From Lewinellaceae bacterium (GTDB lineage: Bacteria > Bacteroidota > Bacteroidia > Chitinophagales > Saprospiraceae), in assembly GCA_020636095.1 (NCBI GenBank), contig JACJYN010000005.1:62001-126000 (forward strand): a stretch of DNA of 64,000 bases, read 5' to 3'. The translations under genes and the position numbers were made by a program. Shown piece after piece: positions 1 through 9,747 of this stretch. The notes beneath the pieces were generated by a model that made no database searches, was not told where the DNA came from, and saw nothing but the letters and a program-made list of their open reading frames with translations. Each line of letters begins with the position of its first letter. Positions within the stretch are counted from its first letter, which is position 1.

Positions 1-364
1 CTTCCTGGCAGTGGGTGACGAGTTTGAGGTCGTCGAAGGGAAGCAGGCCGCGAGCTTTCAGGTCTTGCTTGGAAAAGTCGATCTTGATGGGCGGGAATTC
101 ACAGATGCGCCGGCGAAAACGGCCCCGGACGTTGACTTCCGTGCTCCATTCCTGGGCTTGCCCCTGCTTATCGGTAAAGCGAAAGACCGCGGCTTGCTCC
201 GCATCCGTTCTCGCGTGGCTTTCCAAAGTAGCCAGGCTTAGCTCCAGTTCCACCTGCAGGACGCCTTCGCGTTGCATTTCATTGAAGATCGTCTGGAAGT
301 TGGCCAGAGCTAAGCCGGGTACAAAAATAATCGCTGCTAAAAGCGCTTTAAAATAGGTTTTCAT
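1..364 (-). CDS. Secreted hypothetical protein, cut by the window edge (N-terminal 121 residues)
   Basis: This frame stays open from an ATG at 364 down to the first base of the window, so only the N-terminus is present. It begins with a signal peptide (MKTYFKALLAAIIFVPGLALA) and then reads as a soluble protein containing VRGRFRRRICEFPPIKIDF followed by a segment ending KLVTHCQE. From memory, similar arginine/cysteine motifs occur in uncharacterised exported Bacteroidota proteins; I do not recognise a named family. It is probably exported to the periplasm or cell surface. The next gene downstream is outside the window. Function unknown; reality of the gene is fairly secure because of the signal peptide and coding-like composition. 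Confidence 0.7.
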   Translation of the reverse strand, partial: MKTYFKALLAAIIFVPGLALANFQTIFNEMQREGVLQVELELSLATLESHARTDAEQAAVFRFTDKQGQAQEWSTEVNVRGRFRRRICEFPPIKIDFSKQDLKARGLLPFDDLKLVTHCQE

Positions 365-526
365 GATAAATTTCACTTCTGGTGTCGGGTGATTTGATGT
401 ATTCAAGTGTCAAAAGGTTACTCCAAAAGTGAATTTTTTAGGTGCGGGGTTCAACTTTATTTGATTAACCTGGGCCAATTACCTATTAAATGATCATTTC
501 AAATGAATGAATGCTGAAACTGGGGG

Positions 527-1585
527 CTATTCGGCCCCAGGAGCCGGGGCGATGGCTTGTGCCCGCCTCTGTAAGGTCTCCATAATTTCTGCTTCGGAGG
601 CAAAAGTGCCATCGATATTAATGACGTGGCTGGCCAGCTTTTGGTAGCGCTTATTCATCAGATAGTAGAAAATCTGCAGGAAGTCCAGGCCTTCGAAGAT
701 GATGGCCTTATTTCTGGCGTACTCCCCTGTGTTGCTCCTGAAATTTTCGGGGTGTTGCGTCCAGTGGAGGTTGGGGCGTACGTGGTGGCTGGTGTGATAG
801 CCATCGTTCCAACACCGTTTATTATATCTAATGTTAATGCAGTTGATACTGCTTTTGTAAAAGTTATCCGGCTCTTCCGGATCGATAAAGGAATGCTGAG
901 TCCAGTTGCCCATCATCGTGAGAAACCTGAAAATGAAAAATGGAATAATGAAAGCCACGAGCGTTGCCGGGAAGTTGATAAAAGATAAGACGATGACAAA
1001 AATAAAGAAGCCTCCTTCGCCGACCGCCAGGCGCCGTTTTAGGGTGTTGCGCTTTTTATGGCTGAGGTATTGATACACATCGATGGCGCCCCGGGAGAGG
1101 AAACGCCAGAAGTAAGACAGGAAAGACAGAAAGCTGTCGCGCTGGTACTTCATCGTGCTGCTTCTGTCTTCTTCCATATTATTTTCAACATGGTGCATTC
1201 CTATGTGGTGGACGAAGTAGGTTTCCGGGGAGTGCCCGAAAAAAGGCGCCAGTATCCAGGGCAGGTAGTAATTCATCCAGTTGTACTGCTTTTTAAAAAA
1301 TATGCGGTGGCTGGTACAGTGCAGCATGAGGCCAAAGGGGCCCTTGAAATATAAATTGTTGAGGTATAAATAGAGCAGGGCGGCTGTCCACCAAACCCAT
1401 CCCGGTATGCCTGGAATATATAAAAGCACAGCCAGCGGTAAGATGGCCAACGTGATGGCCAGGGTCAGGGAGGCAAATGGCAAATCCCGTTCATCATTGA
1501 TGAAATTCAGGAAAAACCGGTGAATAAAAGAATGCTTCTGTTTTTTCTCAAAAACAGGATCGTAGATAGTGCCTAAAGTACGCAT
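527..1585 (-). CDS. Fatty acid desaturase family protein
   Basis: A 352-residue membrane protein of the membrane-bound di-iron fatty acid desaturase/hydroxylase family (FA_desaturase). The histidine boxes are visible: HCTSH at 89-93, HHIGMHH at 126-132 and HTSHH at 264-268, with a further histidine in WTQHSF near 231. Hydrophobic segments around 38-60, 64-80, 104-117 and 195-225 fit the usual four-helix membrane layout with cytosolic iron ligands. Family members introduce double bonds or hydroxyls into acyl chains using O2 and an electron donor. The exact substrate cannot be read from the sequence; carotenoid or sphingolipid hydroxylation is also possible. It stands alone, with no co-directional neighbour close by. 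Confidence 0.85.
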   Translation of the reverse strand: MRTLGTIYDPVFEKKQKHSFIHRFFLNFINDERDLPFASLTLAITLAILPLAVLLYIPGIPGWVWWTAALLYLYLNNLYFKGPFGLMLHCTSHRIFFKKQYNWMNYYLPWILAPFFGHSPETYFVHHIGMHHVENNMEEDRSSTMKYQRDSFLSFLSYFWRFLSRGAIDVYQYLSHKKRNTLKRRLAVGEGGFFIFVIVLSFINFPATLVAFIIPFFIFRFLTMMGNWTQHSFIDPEEPDNFYKSSINCINIRYNKRCWNDGYHTSHHVRPNLHWTQHPENFRSNTGEYARNKAIIFEGLDFLQIFYYLMNKRYQKLASHVINIDGTFASEAEIMETLQRRAQAIAPAPGAE

Positions 1586-2083
1586 TATTTGTTTGAGTTG
1601 ATGGATGAATAAAAAGTAGTGTAGTAATGGGTGCGATTTCGAAGGTAATCTATCGGTAGTGAGGAGATTTGAGAGAATTAGTGTGGGATAAGGGTAATGG
1701 ATGCCAGCCCGAATATAAGCATAATTCAGGTAACTATTGAGTAATTGGCGATTAGCTGTTGGTTATTGGCGCCCGATGCCCATAAAAATGGGATAAAATA
1801 TATACCTGAGGTTTGAGCCCTGGTGGTTGGCTTATAGCCTGATGGCTGGTTCCCTGTCCGACAAGTGTACGATGTATAGGGGGTACGGTGTACGGCGCCA
1901 GCCCAATCGAACATCGTACACTTTCAGGTTCCTGTCCAGCCCCGCACCCGTACACAATTTCGGGCAAAAGACCGGATAGAAAGCTGGAATCCAACACTTT
2001 ATGCTCAAACTTCACGTTGACATACCAACCTTAATGACTAGCCGCTAACCGCCAAAAGCTAACTGCTGAATAGGCGCAATTCC
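1586..2083. other. Gene-free stretch with a small inverted repeat
   Basis: About 500 bp between two minus-strand genes. Short open frames on the minus strand here have no recognisable protein character and overlap each other, so they are not called. The only structure seen is a perfect 10-bp inverted repeat, TGTACGATGT at 1866-1875 and ACATCGTACA at 1911-1920, around several partial copies of GTAC/GTGTACGG. It may be a decayed palindromic element or an operator-like site; no function can be assigned. Confidence 0.4.
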
Positions 2084-5000
2084 TCAGCGAACCAAAGACA
2101 ACTCGCCTTCGTAAACCCGGCTGGATCCATCCACGAATTCAACCTCTGCCATCCAGACAAAAACGGCGGGATTCATCAATTCGCCCTTGAAGGTTCCATC
2201 CCATCCGGCCAGCGCGCCGGCATCATTGCTACCCGATTCAAACAGCTGGTTCCCCCAGCGGTCAAAGACCTGGAAGCGGACAATGCGGGAAACGCCTTTG
2301 CCTGGATAAAGGGTGAAAACATCATTGCGGCCATCCGCATTAGGCGAAAAGGCGTTGGGAGCGAAGAGGTTGCGGCTGTCTTCCACCCTGATTTCTACCT
2401 GCAGCAGGCCCGGGCAGCCGTTGGCGTCTTCTACGGAAACCAGATAGGCCGTCGACTGGTTGGGGGCGGCTACCGGCGCCGGACAATCGGCGCAGCTCAG
2501 CCCGGTGGCGGGCTGCCAGTCATAAACGGCCAGGCTGTCCCCCAGGCTCTGTACCTGAAGCTGCGTGCTGTCCCCCAGGGCAATATCCAAACGGCCGATA
2601 ATATTGGCGGCTACCGGCGGCGGGTCGAGAAGCTGAATGAGCTCTGACCATTCGCAGCCCGTAGCATCCTGGACGGCCAGTTGGTAAGCCCCCGCCGTCA
2701 AGCCGTTGAAAACTCCGGTTTCCAAAAAGGGGCCGCCGTTAATGCTGTACAGGAAGGGGGGCGCGCCGGCCTGTATATTCGTGACACTGATGGCGCCGGA
2801 GTCGTCGCCGGCACAGAGTGGATCCAATGCCTGGGCCTGGGGTGTAAAGCCGGCCTCTCCGATCAGGACGCTATCAACGGCCGTGCAGCCCCGCTGGCTG
2901 GTGACGGTTACCGTATACCAGCCCGGGCTGCTTACCACCAGTTCGGAAAGAGCGGTTCCGGTTGACCAGGCATAGCCGGCAAAGGAGCCGGCGCTGAGGG
3001 TAACCGCAAAGTCATTGCATAGCGGGCGCGCACCTTCGATCTCAAAATCCGAAAGATCTTCTACTGAAATCAAATAGGTGACGATGCTATCACAGCCCGC
3101 TACCGACTGCCCCTCGAAGAGGATGGTCGTATCCGAAAAAACGGGCTGGCCGGCAAAGGCGTCGCCCCGGCAAAGTGCTACCGTAAACTGCTGGTTGTAA
3201 GTTGGCAGGACGGACAGTTCGAGGGTGATGATGCTGTCACAGCCGTTGCTGCCTGTCTCTACCCGATCGTAGACGCCCGCCTGAGTTAGCGACTGGGCGC
3301 CAAACGGGTAGGTTTCCCCTTCACAGATCGCCGCTTCCACGCTCGCGGCCGCCACCGGCAGTACTTCCAGTTCGAGGGATACCAGGCTGTCACAGCCATG
3401 AACGGTGGTAAACGTAAACGGATATACGCCAGGAGCAGTGAGTTCCTGCCCGCCAAAGGAAAGGCTTTCGCCCTCACAGATAGACTGGAAAGCCATACTT
3501 TCTTCATTCGGCCAAACGGTGAGCAGCAGCGTGGTGATGCTGTCGCAGCCGTTGCTGCCCACATCCGTAGCTTCATAACTACCGGCCAGGGCGAGACTCT
3601 GGCCGGCGAAGGGGTAACTCTCGCCTTCGCAAATCTCGCCAAGGATGGTATCCCGCAATAGGGGCAATACGGCGAGCGATAAATTCACCGTACTGTCGCA
3701 GCCAAACTGCGTCTGGTAAAATGCCTGGTAAGCGCCCGGCGCAGACAAATCCTGCCCGTCAAAGGGATAGGTTTCTCCCTCGCAGATGGTGGCTGCAATA
3801 TCGAGGTTCACATTGGGGCGTACCACCAACCGCAGGGTGATGATGCTGTCACAGCCGTTGCTGCCGGGTTCGGTGCGGTCATAGCTGCCCGAATCGGTGA
3901 TCTGCTGGTTGCCAAAGGAATAGTTTTCCCCTTCACAGATCTCTTCCATGAGGGTGTCCCGCAGGAGGGGCAGTACCGTCAGGGATAAGTTGAAAGTGCT
4001 GTCGCAGCCCTCCGCAGTGAGATACGGTTGTTGATAATCGCCGGGCTGAGACAGCTCCTGCCCCTCAAAAAAGAAGGAATCCCCTTCGCAAATGGTATCC
4101 GTCCGGTTGAATTCATACACTGGATTGACCGTGAGTTGCAGGGTGATGATGCTATCGCAGCCATTGCTGCCGGTGATGGTGCGTTCGTATGCCCCTCCTG
4201 TATCCAGTGCCTGCGCGCCGAAGAGGAAGGATGCTCCCTGGCAGATGTCCTCCGCCAGGGTATCCCGCAGGATGGGCAATACGGCCAGGCTAAGCCGGTA
4301 GATACTGTCGCAGCCCGCAGTCGTTTGGTAGGTTTGCTCATAATCGCCGGGTTGAGACAGGCCCTGCCCTTCAAAAAAGAAGGATTCGCCTTCGCAAATG
4401 GTTTCCTGTTGGTTGAATTCATATACCGGGTTGACGGCCAGGTTCAGCAGAACGGTACTGTCACATCCGTTGGCGGCAGTGAGCACTTCGGTATACATGC
4501 CAGCGTTGGAAAGAGGGTTTCCCTGGAAAGAATAGGACTCACCCTCACAGATCGAAGCTGCCAGCATTAACTGGGAGGTGTCCAGTACCGTAAGCAACAG
4601 CGTGACAATACTGTCGCAACCATTGGCGGCTGCGAAATAGACATCATAAGCCCCCATCTGGGTAAAGGTGGAGTCGCCGATTGCGAAGGTTTCGCCACTA
4701 CAAATGACTCCGGTTGCGTTGCTGGCAGATTGAGGAAGGAAGATGATGGTGTCTACGGAAGAGGTTAACCGGCAGAACGTGCTGTCGAGGTTTTCCTGAT
4801 CCGCCGCCAGGAGGTAGCGGTATTGGCTGTTAGCCACGGGATTGGGCAAAAGCAAAGTAGGGCTCGTTTCGCCCGGCAGGCCCGTCCAGGTGGCGCCATC
4901 ATCCGTACTTTGCTGCCATTGTATGGCCGGCGAAGGGAAAAGGCCTCCATCGAAGAGCGCTTCCACGGTGGCCGGTTCGCCCAGGCAGATGGGGCCGCGG

Positions 5001-7522
5001 CTGATTTCTGCCTGTCCGCACATCCGGAAACGGATGTTGTCCAGTATGAAATCGTTGCCGTTGCCTCCGGGAGCGTTGTTCCGCAGGGCGAAGGTAATGG
5101 CGTTCACTCCGGGTTCAGTAGTAAAGGAAAAGCCGTAGGTATTCCAGGTACTGTCGTTTAGAATGTCGCCGGTATTAAAAACTTCAGGAGCAATCTGCAT
5201 TAACTCGAAGGGCGCCCCGGCGACGCCGATCACGAAGTCAATATTGGGTAAAATGATGGTGTCCGTGCCATTGGCATTGAAGGGATAGAACCAGCGGCTA
5301 TTCAGGTTGAGGATATCGGCAGAGAACTGATAGGCCGTATTTTCACACAGGCCGTCGATGGTGGCGGTGTAAAAAATGCCGGTTGCTCCCTGAGTGGCGT
5401 TCACCACCATGCCATAGCCCTGAGGGTCCGCGCTATTATCCGTGATGGGGAGTATCCAGCAGGGCGTTGGAAAGAAACCCATACAAATATCCTCATCCCA
5501 AAAGTTGATCAGGGAATAGAGTCCGTCGTTGGGCCAGGTGGTGTCCTGGTATATTAAATTGGTCGTGCCGGCGGGCAATTCCGGGCCGAATACCGCCGGG
5601 CCGGATCCGAAATCTCCTTCGGGGAAGATGTTGTCACCGTACTGGCCGCCACAGAGCCCTCCTTCCGGGATCACCGGCAATTCAAAGCAGCTGTCGATAT
5701 CCAGGAGTTGAGGTTGCAGTACGTTGGACACCAGGTAGCAGTTCTCGCTTTCCAGGCCGGCTTCCGTCACGGCTAACAGCGCCCGGATTTGAGTATTGGG
5801 CGGAATGGCAGGAAGGGTATAACTGGCGGCAGTCGTGGCTGCACCGCTATTTTGCCAGGTAAGGCCCCCATCGGTAGAATACTGCCATTGCAGGAAGGGA
5901 TTGCCCACCACCGGGCCTATATTTGCCTCGAAAGCTACCGGGCTCCCCGGGCAATAGGGCCCGGCGCCTGTTTCGGCAATGGCCACTTCCGGGCCACAGG
6001 GCCTCAGCGAGATATTATCGATTGCCAGGTCATTACCGATGAAGCCCTGCCCGCCCGGAGAATTGTTGCGGAGGGCCAGCACCACCTCTGTCACTCCGGA
6101 AGATATGGTGAACGTAAAGCGGTAGGAATGCCAGCTGGAGTCAATCGGTACGTTGCCGGTATTGAAGATGGCCACTCCATTGATCAGGAACGAAATATTG
6201 GGGCTGACCAGGAAACCGGCAAACTGCGGTTGGTTCATGGCAATGATGTCGGCCGAAAATTCATAGGTGGTTTGTTCACAAACGGCTACGGTGTCCACAA
6301 AGAACAGGCCGGGGTGGCCACTGGCATTGACGACCATCATGTAGCCTTCCGGATCGGGGCTGTTGTCGCCAATATCGATCCATCCGTCGGCAAACCCACC
6401 CCAGGGCGTAGTGTTGTTGGTAATGGTGTAGGCGCCGTCATTAGGAGGAGGGGCCAACTCGTAGGTATATCCGGGCGCAAATCCTGGGTCAAAGGGTAGT
6501 ACATTATCCGGGCCGGCGCCAAAATCTCCATCGGGGAAAATATTGGAGCCGAGCTGCCCCACGCATTCATCGCCAACCGAACTGATCACCTCGCTGCATT
6601 CGGCAGGTTCCTGGTATATCACTTCTATTGGCTGGGAGTAGATGATACAATTAGGGTTGTTCAGTTCCTCCTCAGTAGCGGCCATGATCACCTGAAAACT
6701 GGCGTTGGGAGGGAGGTCGTCCATGGCGAAAATTACACCGTTGACGGGGTCTCCCAGGTTAACCCAGTTTTGCCCTCCGTCCGTCGAAATCTGCCATTGA
6801 AACCAATAGTCCTGAAATTCAGGCGTAACGCCAACCTCAAACGCCACCCTTTCTCCCGGGCACAGGCGTTCCTCAAAGTTGCCCCGAATCTCCAACTTGG
6901 GGCCGCAGCGGTTGAGGGAGATATTATCGACCGCAAAACCACTGCCGGGGCCGCCGGAGAAAGAATTGAAGAGCTGGATCAGGAAATCGCCGCCGCCGGG
7001 TTCTACGTAAATCAGTTTGACCAAATTATTCCATTGCCCATTTTGGGGAATACCGCCAAAATCGGCACGTACAGAATCATTCACCAGCACCTGGATATTG
7101 GGAAGCGGAAGCGGAGCAGTATTCGGATCCTGCAGGTTGATGGCATCTACCGAAATCAGGTAATAGGCGTCGCCGCAGAGGTTGATGGTTTGCTCCCAGA
7201 AGGCGGTGCTGTCCGGCGTGGAATTGACCACCATCATATAGCCTTCCGGATCGGGGCTGTTATCGGGTATTTCCAGCCAGCCTCCCGCCCAGGGCGTTGT
7301 ATGGTTGGTAATGGTGTAGAAGCCTTCCTGAGGAGGAGGGCTTAGGGTATAGATATACGGAGAAGGGGCGACGTAAGGGGTATCGGGGGCTACGTTGTCG
7401 GGCCCGGCGCCAAAGTCTCCACCTGGAAAAAGATTGGGGCCCAGGTTGGAACAATCCTGCGCGTTCAGGTAGGCCGTAGAGAACAGGAACAGCGCCGGCA
7501 AACACAATTTCAGAAAATCCAT
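2084..7522 (-). CDS. Giant secreted repeat protein with T9SS type B (gliding-motility-associated) C-terminal domain
   Basis: About 1812 residues when started at the ATG at 7522, which gives a clean signal peptide (MDFLKLCLPALFLFSTAYLNA); the longer open frame upstream of it lacks one. Order of parts: three related modules of about 200 residues, each opening with a motif like NLFPGGDFG and ending NISLNRCGP-like, resembling carbohydrate-binding jelly-roll domains; about ten to eleven tandem 51-residue repeats with ICEGE...GCDSI signatures (about residues 935-1489); a SprB-like repeat (about 1557-1637); and a CHU_C/T9SS type B domain with FAPNAFSPNADGRNDVF near 1725. Predicted to cross the outer membrane by the type IX system and stay on or leave the cell surface, as an adhesin or matrix protein. 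Binding target unknown. No adjacent partner gene. Confidence 0.9.
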   Translation of the reverse strand: MDFLKLCLPALFLFSTAYLNAQDCSNLGPNLFPGGDFGAGPDNVAPDTPYVAPSPYIYTLSPPPQEGFYTITNHTTPWAGGWLEIPDNSPDPEGYMMVVNSTPDSTAFWEQTINLCGDAYYLISVDAINLQDPNTAPLPLPNIQVLVNDSVRADFGGIPQNGQWNNLVKLIYVEPGGGDFLIQLFNSFSGGPGSGFAVDNISLNRCGPKLEIRGNFEERLCPGERVAFEVGVTPEFQDYWFQWQISTDGGQNWVNLGDPVNGVIFAMDDLPPNASFQVIMAATEEELNNPNCIIYSQPIEVIYQEPAECSEVISSVGDECVGQLGSNIFPDGDFGAGPDNVLPFDPGFAPGYTYELAPPPNDGAYTITNNTTPWGGFADGWIDIGDNSPDPEGYMMVVNASGHPGLFFVDTVAVCEQTTYEFSADIIAMNQPQFAGFLVSPNISFLINGVAIFNTGNVPIDSSWHSYRFTFTISSGVTEVVLALRNNSPGGQGFIGNDLAIDNISLRPCGPEVAIAETGAGPYCPGSPVAFEANIGPVVGNPFLQWQYSTDGGLTWQNSGAATTAASYTLPAIPPNTQIRALLAVTEAGLESENCYLVSNVLQPQLLDIDSCFELPVIPEGGLCGGQYGDNIFPEGDFGSGPAVFGPELPAGTTNLIYQDTTWPNDGLYSLINFWDEDICMGFFPTPCWILPITDNSADPQGYGMVVNATQGATGIFYTATIDGLCENTAYQFSADILNLNSRWFYPFNANGTDTIILPNIDFVIGVAGAPFELMQIAPEVFNTGDILNDSTWNTYGFSFTTEPGVNAITFALRNNAPGGNGNDFILDNIRFRMCGQAEISRGPICLGEPATVEALFDGGLFPSPAIQWQQSTDDGATWTGLPGETSPTLLLPNPVANSQYRYLLAADQENLDSTFCRLTSSVDTIIFLPQSASNATGVICSGETFAIGDSTFTQMGAYDVYFAAANGCDSIVTLLLTVLDTSQLMLAASICEGESYSFQGNPLSNAGMYTEVLTAANGCDSTVLLNLAVNPVYEFNQQETICEGESFFFEGQGLSQPGDYEQTYQTTAGCDSIYRLSLAVLPILRDTLAEDICQGASFLFGAQALDTGGAYERTITGSNGCDSIITLQLTVNPVYEFNRTDTICEGDSFFFEGQELSQPGDYQQPYLTAEGCDSTFNLSLTVLPLLRDTLMEEICEGENYSFGNQQITDSGSYDRTEPGSNGCDSIITLRLVVRPNVNLDIAATICEGETYPFDGQDLSAPGAYQAFYQTQFGCDSTVNLSLAVLPLLRDTILGEICEGESYPFAGQSLALAGSYEATDVGSNGCDSITTLLLTVWPNEESMAFQSICEGESLSFGGQELTAPGVYPFTFTTVHGCDSLVSLELEVLPVAAASVEAAICEGETYPFGAQSLTQAGVYDRVETGSNGCDSIITLELSVLPTYNQQFTVALCRGDAFAGQPVFSDTTILFEGQSVAGCDSIVTYLISVEDLSDFEIEGARPLCNDFAVTLSAGSFAGYAWSTGTALSELVVSSPGWYTVTVTSQRGCTAVDSVLIGEAGFTPQAQALDPLCAGDDSGAISVTNIQAGAPPFLYSINGGPFLETGVFNGLTAGAYQLAVQDATGCEWSELIQLLDPPPVAANIIGRLDIALGDSTQLQVQSLGDSLAVYDWQPATGLSCADCPAPVAAPNQSTAYLVSVEDANGCPGLLQVEIRVEDSRNLFAPNAFSPNADGRNDVFTLYPGKGVSRIVRFQVFDRWGNQLFESGSNDAGALAGWDGTFKGELMNPAVFVWMAEVEFVDGSSRVYEGELSLVR
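3055..4718 (-). repeat. Tandem array of about 153-bp coding repeats
   Basis: Ten to eleven consecutive units of about 51 codons inside the giant surface protein. Each unit carries ICEGExYxFxGQxL, then a GxY, then NGCDSIxTLxLxVxP. Each copy has two conserved cysteines, probably a disulfide. Alternate units share closer wording (PVYEFN versus LLRDT linkers), suggesting growth by duplication of unit pairs. Copy number may differ between strains. Confidence 0.8.
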
Positions 7523-7678
7523 AGGGTTTTGGATTATGACGGGTTGATTAGCCGCGCAATTTACAAGTATTTTGGGACAGACAAGTATTCTGTCGGAAAG
7601 CTCTGGCAGAATACGCCTCATTATCCAGTATGATGGGGGGCTATGTTTCGGCGCCTTTTTTCTCTCCTGATCATTACC

Positions 7679-7771
7679 CGCGAGCTGTGGAGCGTGGAAA
7701 ATGGCCTGCTGCCCCCTACGGTGAAGGTGAAACGCAACGAGCTGGCTCAGCGGTATGGGATGCACTTTGAA
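7679..7771 (+). pseudogene. Remnant of the C-terminal end of a long-chain acyl-CoA synthetase
   Basis: The plus-strand frame here reads RELWSVENGLLPPTVKVK followed by RNELAQRYGMHFE. From knowledge of the AMP-binding acyl-CoA synthetase family this closely matches the invariant tail (W-T-V-E-N-G-L-L-T-P-T-L-K-x-K-R) that ends long-chain fatty-acid-CoA ligases. Nothing upstream encodes the remaining 500-plus residues; that space is occupied by the start of the giant minus-strand gene. So this is taken as a leftover 3' end after a rearrangement. An intact short gene is unlikely. Confidence 0.5.
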
Positions 7772-8075
7772 AGCGGGAAGGGATCAAAGGAGTGCGGGTT
7801 GTTTGGGAATAAAAACGCCGGCTATGCCCTTGTGGGGGGTAACTACGAGTGAAACTCTGGTTGGTTGATTCATGATCTTCAATTTATTGAACAAGCGATT
7901 GTGAAAAAATGGTTGAAACGGGTAATAGTTGAAATAAAGCCTGGAATTTGAATTTTCCCTATTGGACAAAGAGAGTAGGAGGGAGGTGGCAGCTTGGAAC
8001 AGATATTTTGCAGTGTTCGGAGGTTCTCGCGGTTCGCAGGGTGTTCTTTCGGATTCTGGACCCCGCAGTTCGCAG

Positions 8076-8272
8076 AACCCCGAACCCCCGAATACCGAAT
8101 ACCGAACCTCCGAATACCGAACCCCCGAACCCCGAATACCGAATACCGAACCCCCGAACCCCGAATACCGAATACCGAACCTCCGAATACCGAACCCCGA
8201 ACCCCCGAATACCGAATACCGAATACCGAACCTCCGAATACCGAACCTCCGAATACCGAACCCCCGAACCCC
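8076..8272. repeat. C-rich satellite built from CCGAATA and CCGAACC(C/T) words
   Basis: Nearly 200 bp made only of irregularly alternating 7- to 9-base words: CCGAATA, CCGAACC, CCGAACCC and CCGAACCTC. Because the words have mixed lengths the array is not a simple microsatellite. It leaves several long open frames on both strands (rich in RIPNTE or FGIRR), which are by-products. It lies in the gap between the giant surface protein and the M16 peptidase operon, about 100 bp before the peptidase start, so array length could affect expression of the pair. Confidence 0.85.
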
Positions 8273-8379
8273 GCTTTCAACCCTTGACCTGGCAATACGC
8301 CTGATTTTTGGCAATATTTACCACGGTATTTTCCTTTAAAGGCCGTAGTTTGGCTGCAATAAATTTCAAAGCGTACAAA

Positions 8380-9747
8380 ATGATGAAGAACCGAATCATT
8401 CTCTGTATAACGGCGCTGTTGCTGGGCTCTGCTGCTTTCGGGCAGGCTACCCTGGAATTGCCCTATCAGATTCATACCCTGCCCAACGGGCTGACGGTTA
8501 TCCTGCACGAAGACCACCGGGTGCCCATGGTGGCGGTCAATGTGTGGTACCATGTGGGCTCCGGGTACGAGAAGCCCGGCCGGACCGGCTTCGCTCACCT
8601 TTTCGAGCACATCATGTTCGAAGGCTCCGGCCATGTGGCGGAAGGGGATTTTGACAACCTGCTGGAGTCGGTTGGCGGCACCAACAATGGCTCTACCAAC
8701 ACCGACCGGACGAACTATTTCGAAATCCTGCCTTCCAGCGCATTGGATATGGCCCTGTTTCTGGAATCGGACCGTATGGGTTTTCTGCTGGATGCCATGT
8801 CTCCGGAAAAGGTGGATGGCCAGCGCGACGTGGTGAAGAACGAGCGGCGCCAGTCCTACGAAAACCGGCCCTACGGCATGGCCTGGATTCGGCTGATGGA
8901 AACGCTGTATCCGAAAGGGCACCCTTACAGTTGGCCGACCATCGGTTATATGGAAGACCTGACCGCTGCCTCTTATCAGGATGTGGTGGAGTTTTTCAGC
9001 CGATACTACCGTCCTAATAATGCAGCTTTGGTTATCGCCGGAGATATCGACCCCGGCCAGGCTCTGGAGCGCGTGAAGTATTGGTTTTCCGAGATTCCGG
9101 CAGGGGAGCCGGCGCCGGAGCCGGCATCGCAGCCTTTTGAATTGTCCGAACCGGCTTACCTTACGCTGGAAGACAAAGTGCAGCTGCCCCGCCTTTATCT
9201 GGCTTACCCTACCCCTTCTTTTTATGAACCCGGCGATGCGGAAATGGATCTTCTTGCCGCGATACTCACCGATGGGAAGAATTCCCGTCTCTATAAAAAG
9301 CTGGTCTACGAGTTGGGCATCGCTCAGGATGTTTCCGCTTACCAGGCATCCCGGGCGATGGAGTCTATGTTTATCCTGACCGCCACCGCCCGCCCCGGCC
9401 ATTCCCTGGATGAACTGGCGGCGGCTATCGATAGCGAGATGGCGAAGATAAGGGAGGAACCTCCTTCTTCGCGGGAGCTCCAGCGCGTTGTTAACCAACG
9501 CGAATTAAGCACGTTGCGCTCCTTCCAGAGCTTGAACCAAAAGGCCGATGCCCTGAACCAGTATTATTATTATACCGGTAACCCCGATTACGCCAACGAA
9601 GACTTCAGCCGTTATACTTCTTTGTCGGTTGATGATCTCTCCGCTATGGCCCGGCGCTATCTCGATCCTGCGAAGCGGGTGTTGCTGAGCGTGGTGCCGG
9701 AGGGACAAACCGAATTAGCCGTTTCGAAAAAAAGCATCAAACCATGA
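8380..9747 (+). CDS. M16 family zinc peptidase, catalytic subunit
   Basis: About 455 residues from the ATG at 8380, chosen over the longer frame because it places a signal peptide first (MMKNRIILCITALLLGSAAFG). The inverted zinc motif HLFEH is at residues 73-77 and the third ligand glutamate at about 155 in VVKNERRQ, all as expected for an active pitrilysin/insulinase-type M16B peptidase. Length fits a single two-domain M16B subunit that works with a partner. The stop codon overlaps the ATG of the next gene, a typical coupling, and that gene encodes a motif-less M16 homologue. The pair probably forms a periplasmic heterodimer that degrades peptides or small proteins in a closed chamber. Confidence 0.93.
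   Translation: MMKNRIILCITALLLGSAAFGQATLELPYQIHTLPNGLTVILHEDHRVPMVAVNVWYHVGSGYEKPGRTGFAHLFEHIMFEGSGHVAEGDFDNLLESVGGTNNGSTNTDRTNYFEILPSSALDMALFLESDRMGFLLDAMSPEKVDGQRDVVKNERRQSYENRPYGMAWIRLMETLYPKGHPYSWPTIGYMEDLTAASYQDVVEFFSRYYRPNNAALVIAGDIDPGQALERVKYWFSEIPAGEPAPEPASQPFELSEPAYLTLEDKVQLPRLYLAYPTPSFYEPGDAEMDLLAAILTDGKNSRLYKKLVYELGIAQDVSAYQASRAMESMFILTATARPGHSLDELAAAIDSEMAKIREEPPSSRELQRVVNQRELSTLRSFQSLNQKADALNQYYYYTGNPDYANEDFSRYTSLSVDDLSAMARRYLDPAKRVLLSVVPEGQTELAVSKKSIKP

Noticed and set aside
7784..8314. Repetitive FGIRR-type or RIPNTE-type proteins across the satellite
   Set aside because: Open only because the C-rich words lack stops; present in several frames on both strands and without a start context.
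7879..9498. 539-codon open frame on the minus strand
   Set aside because: It runs through the satellite and antisense to the M16 peptidase gene, which has the zinc motif, signal peptide and family-wide match; the frame is a by-product.
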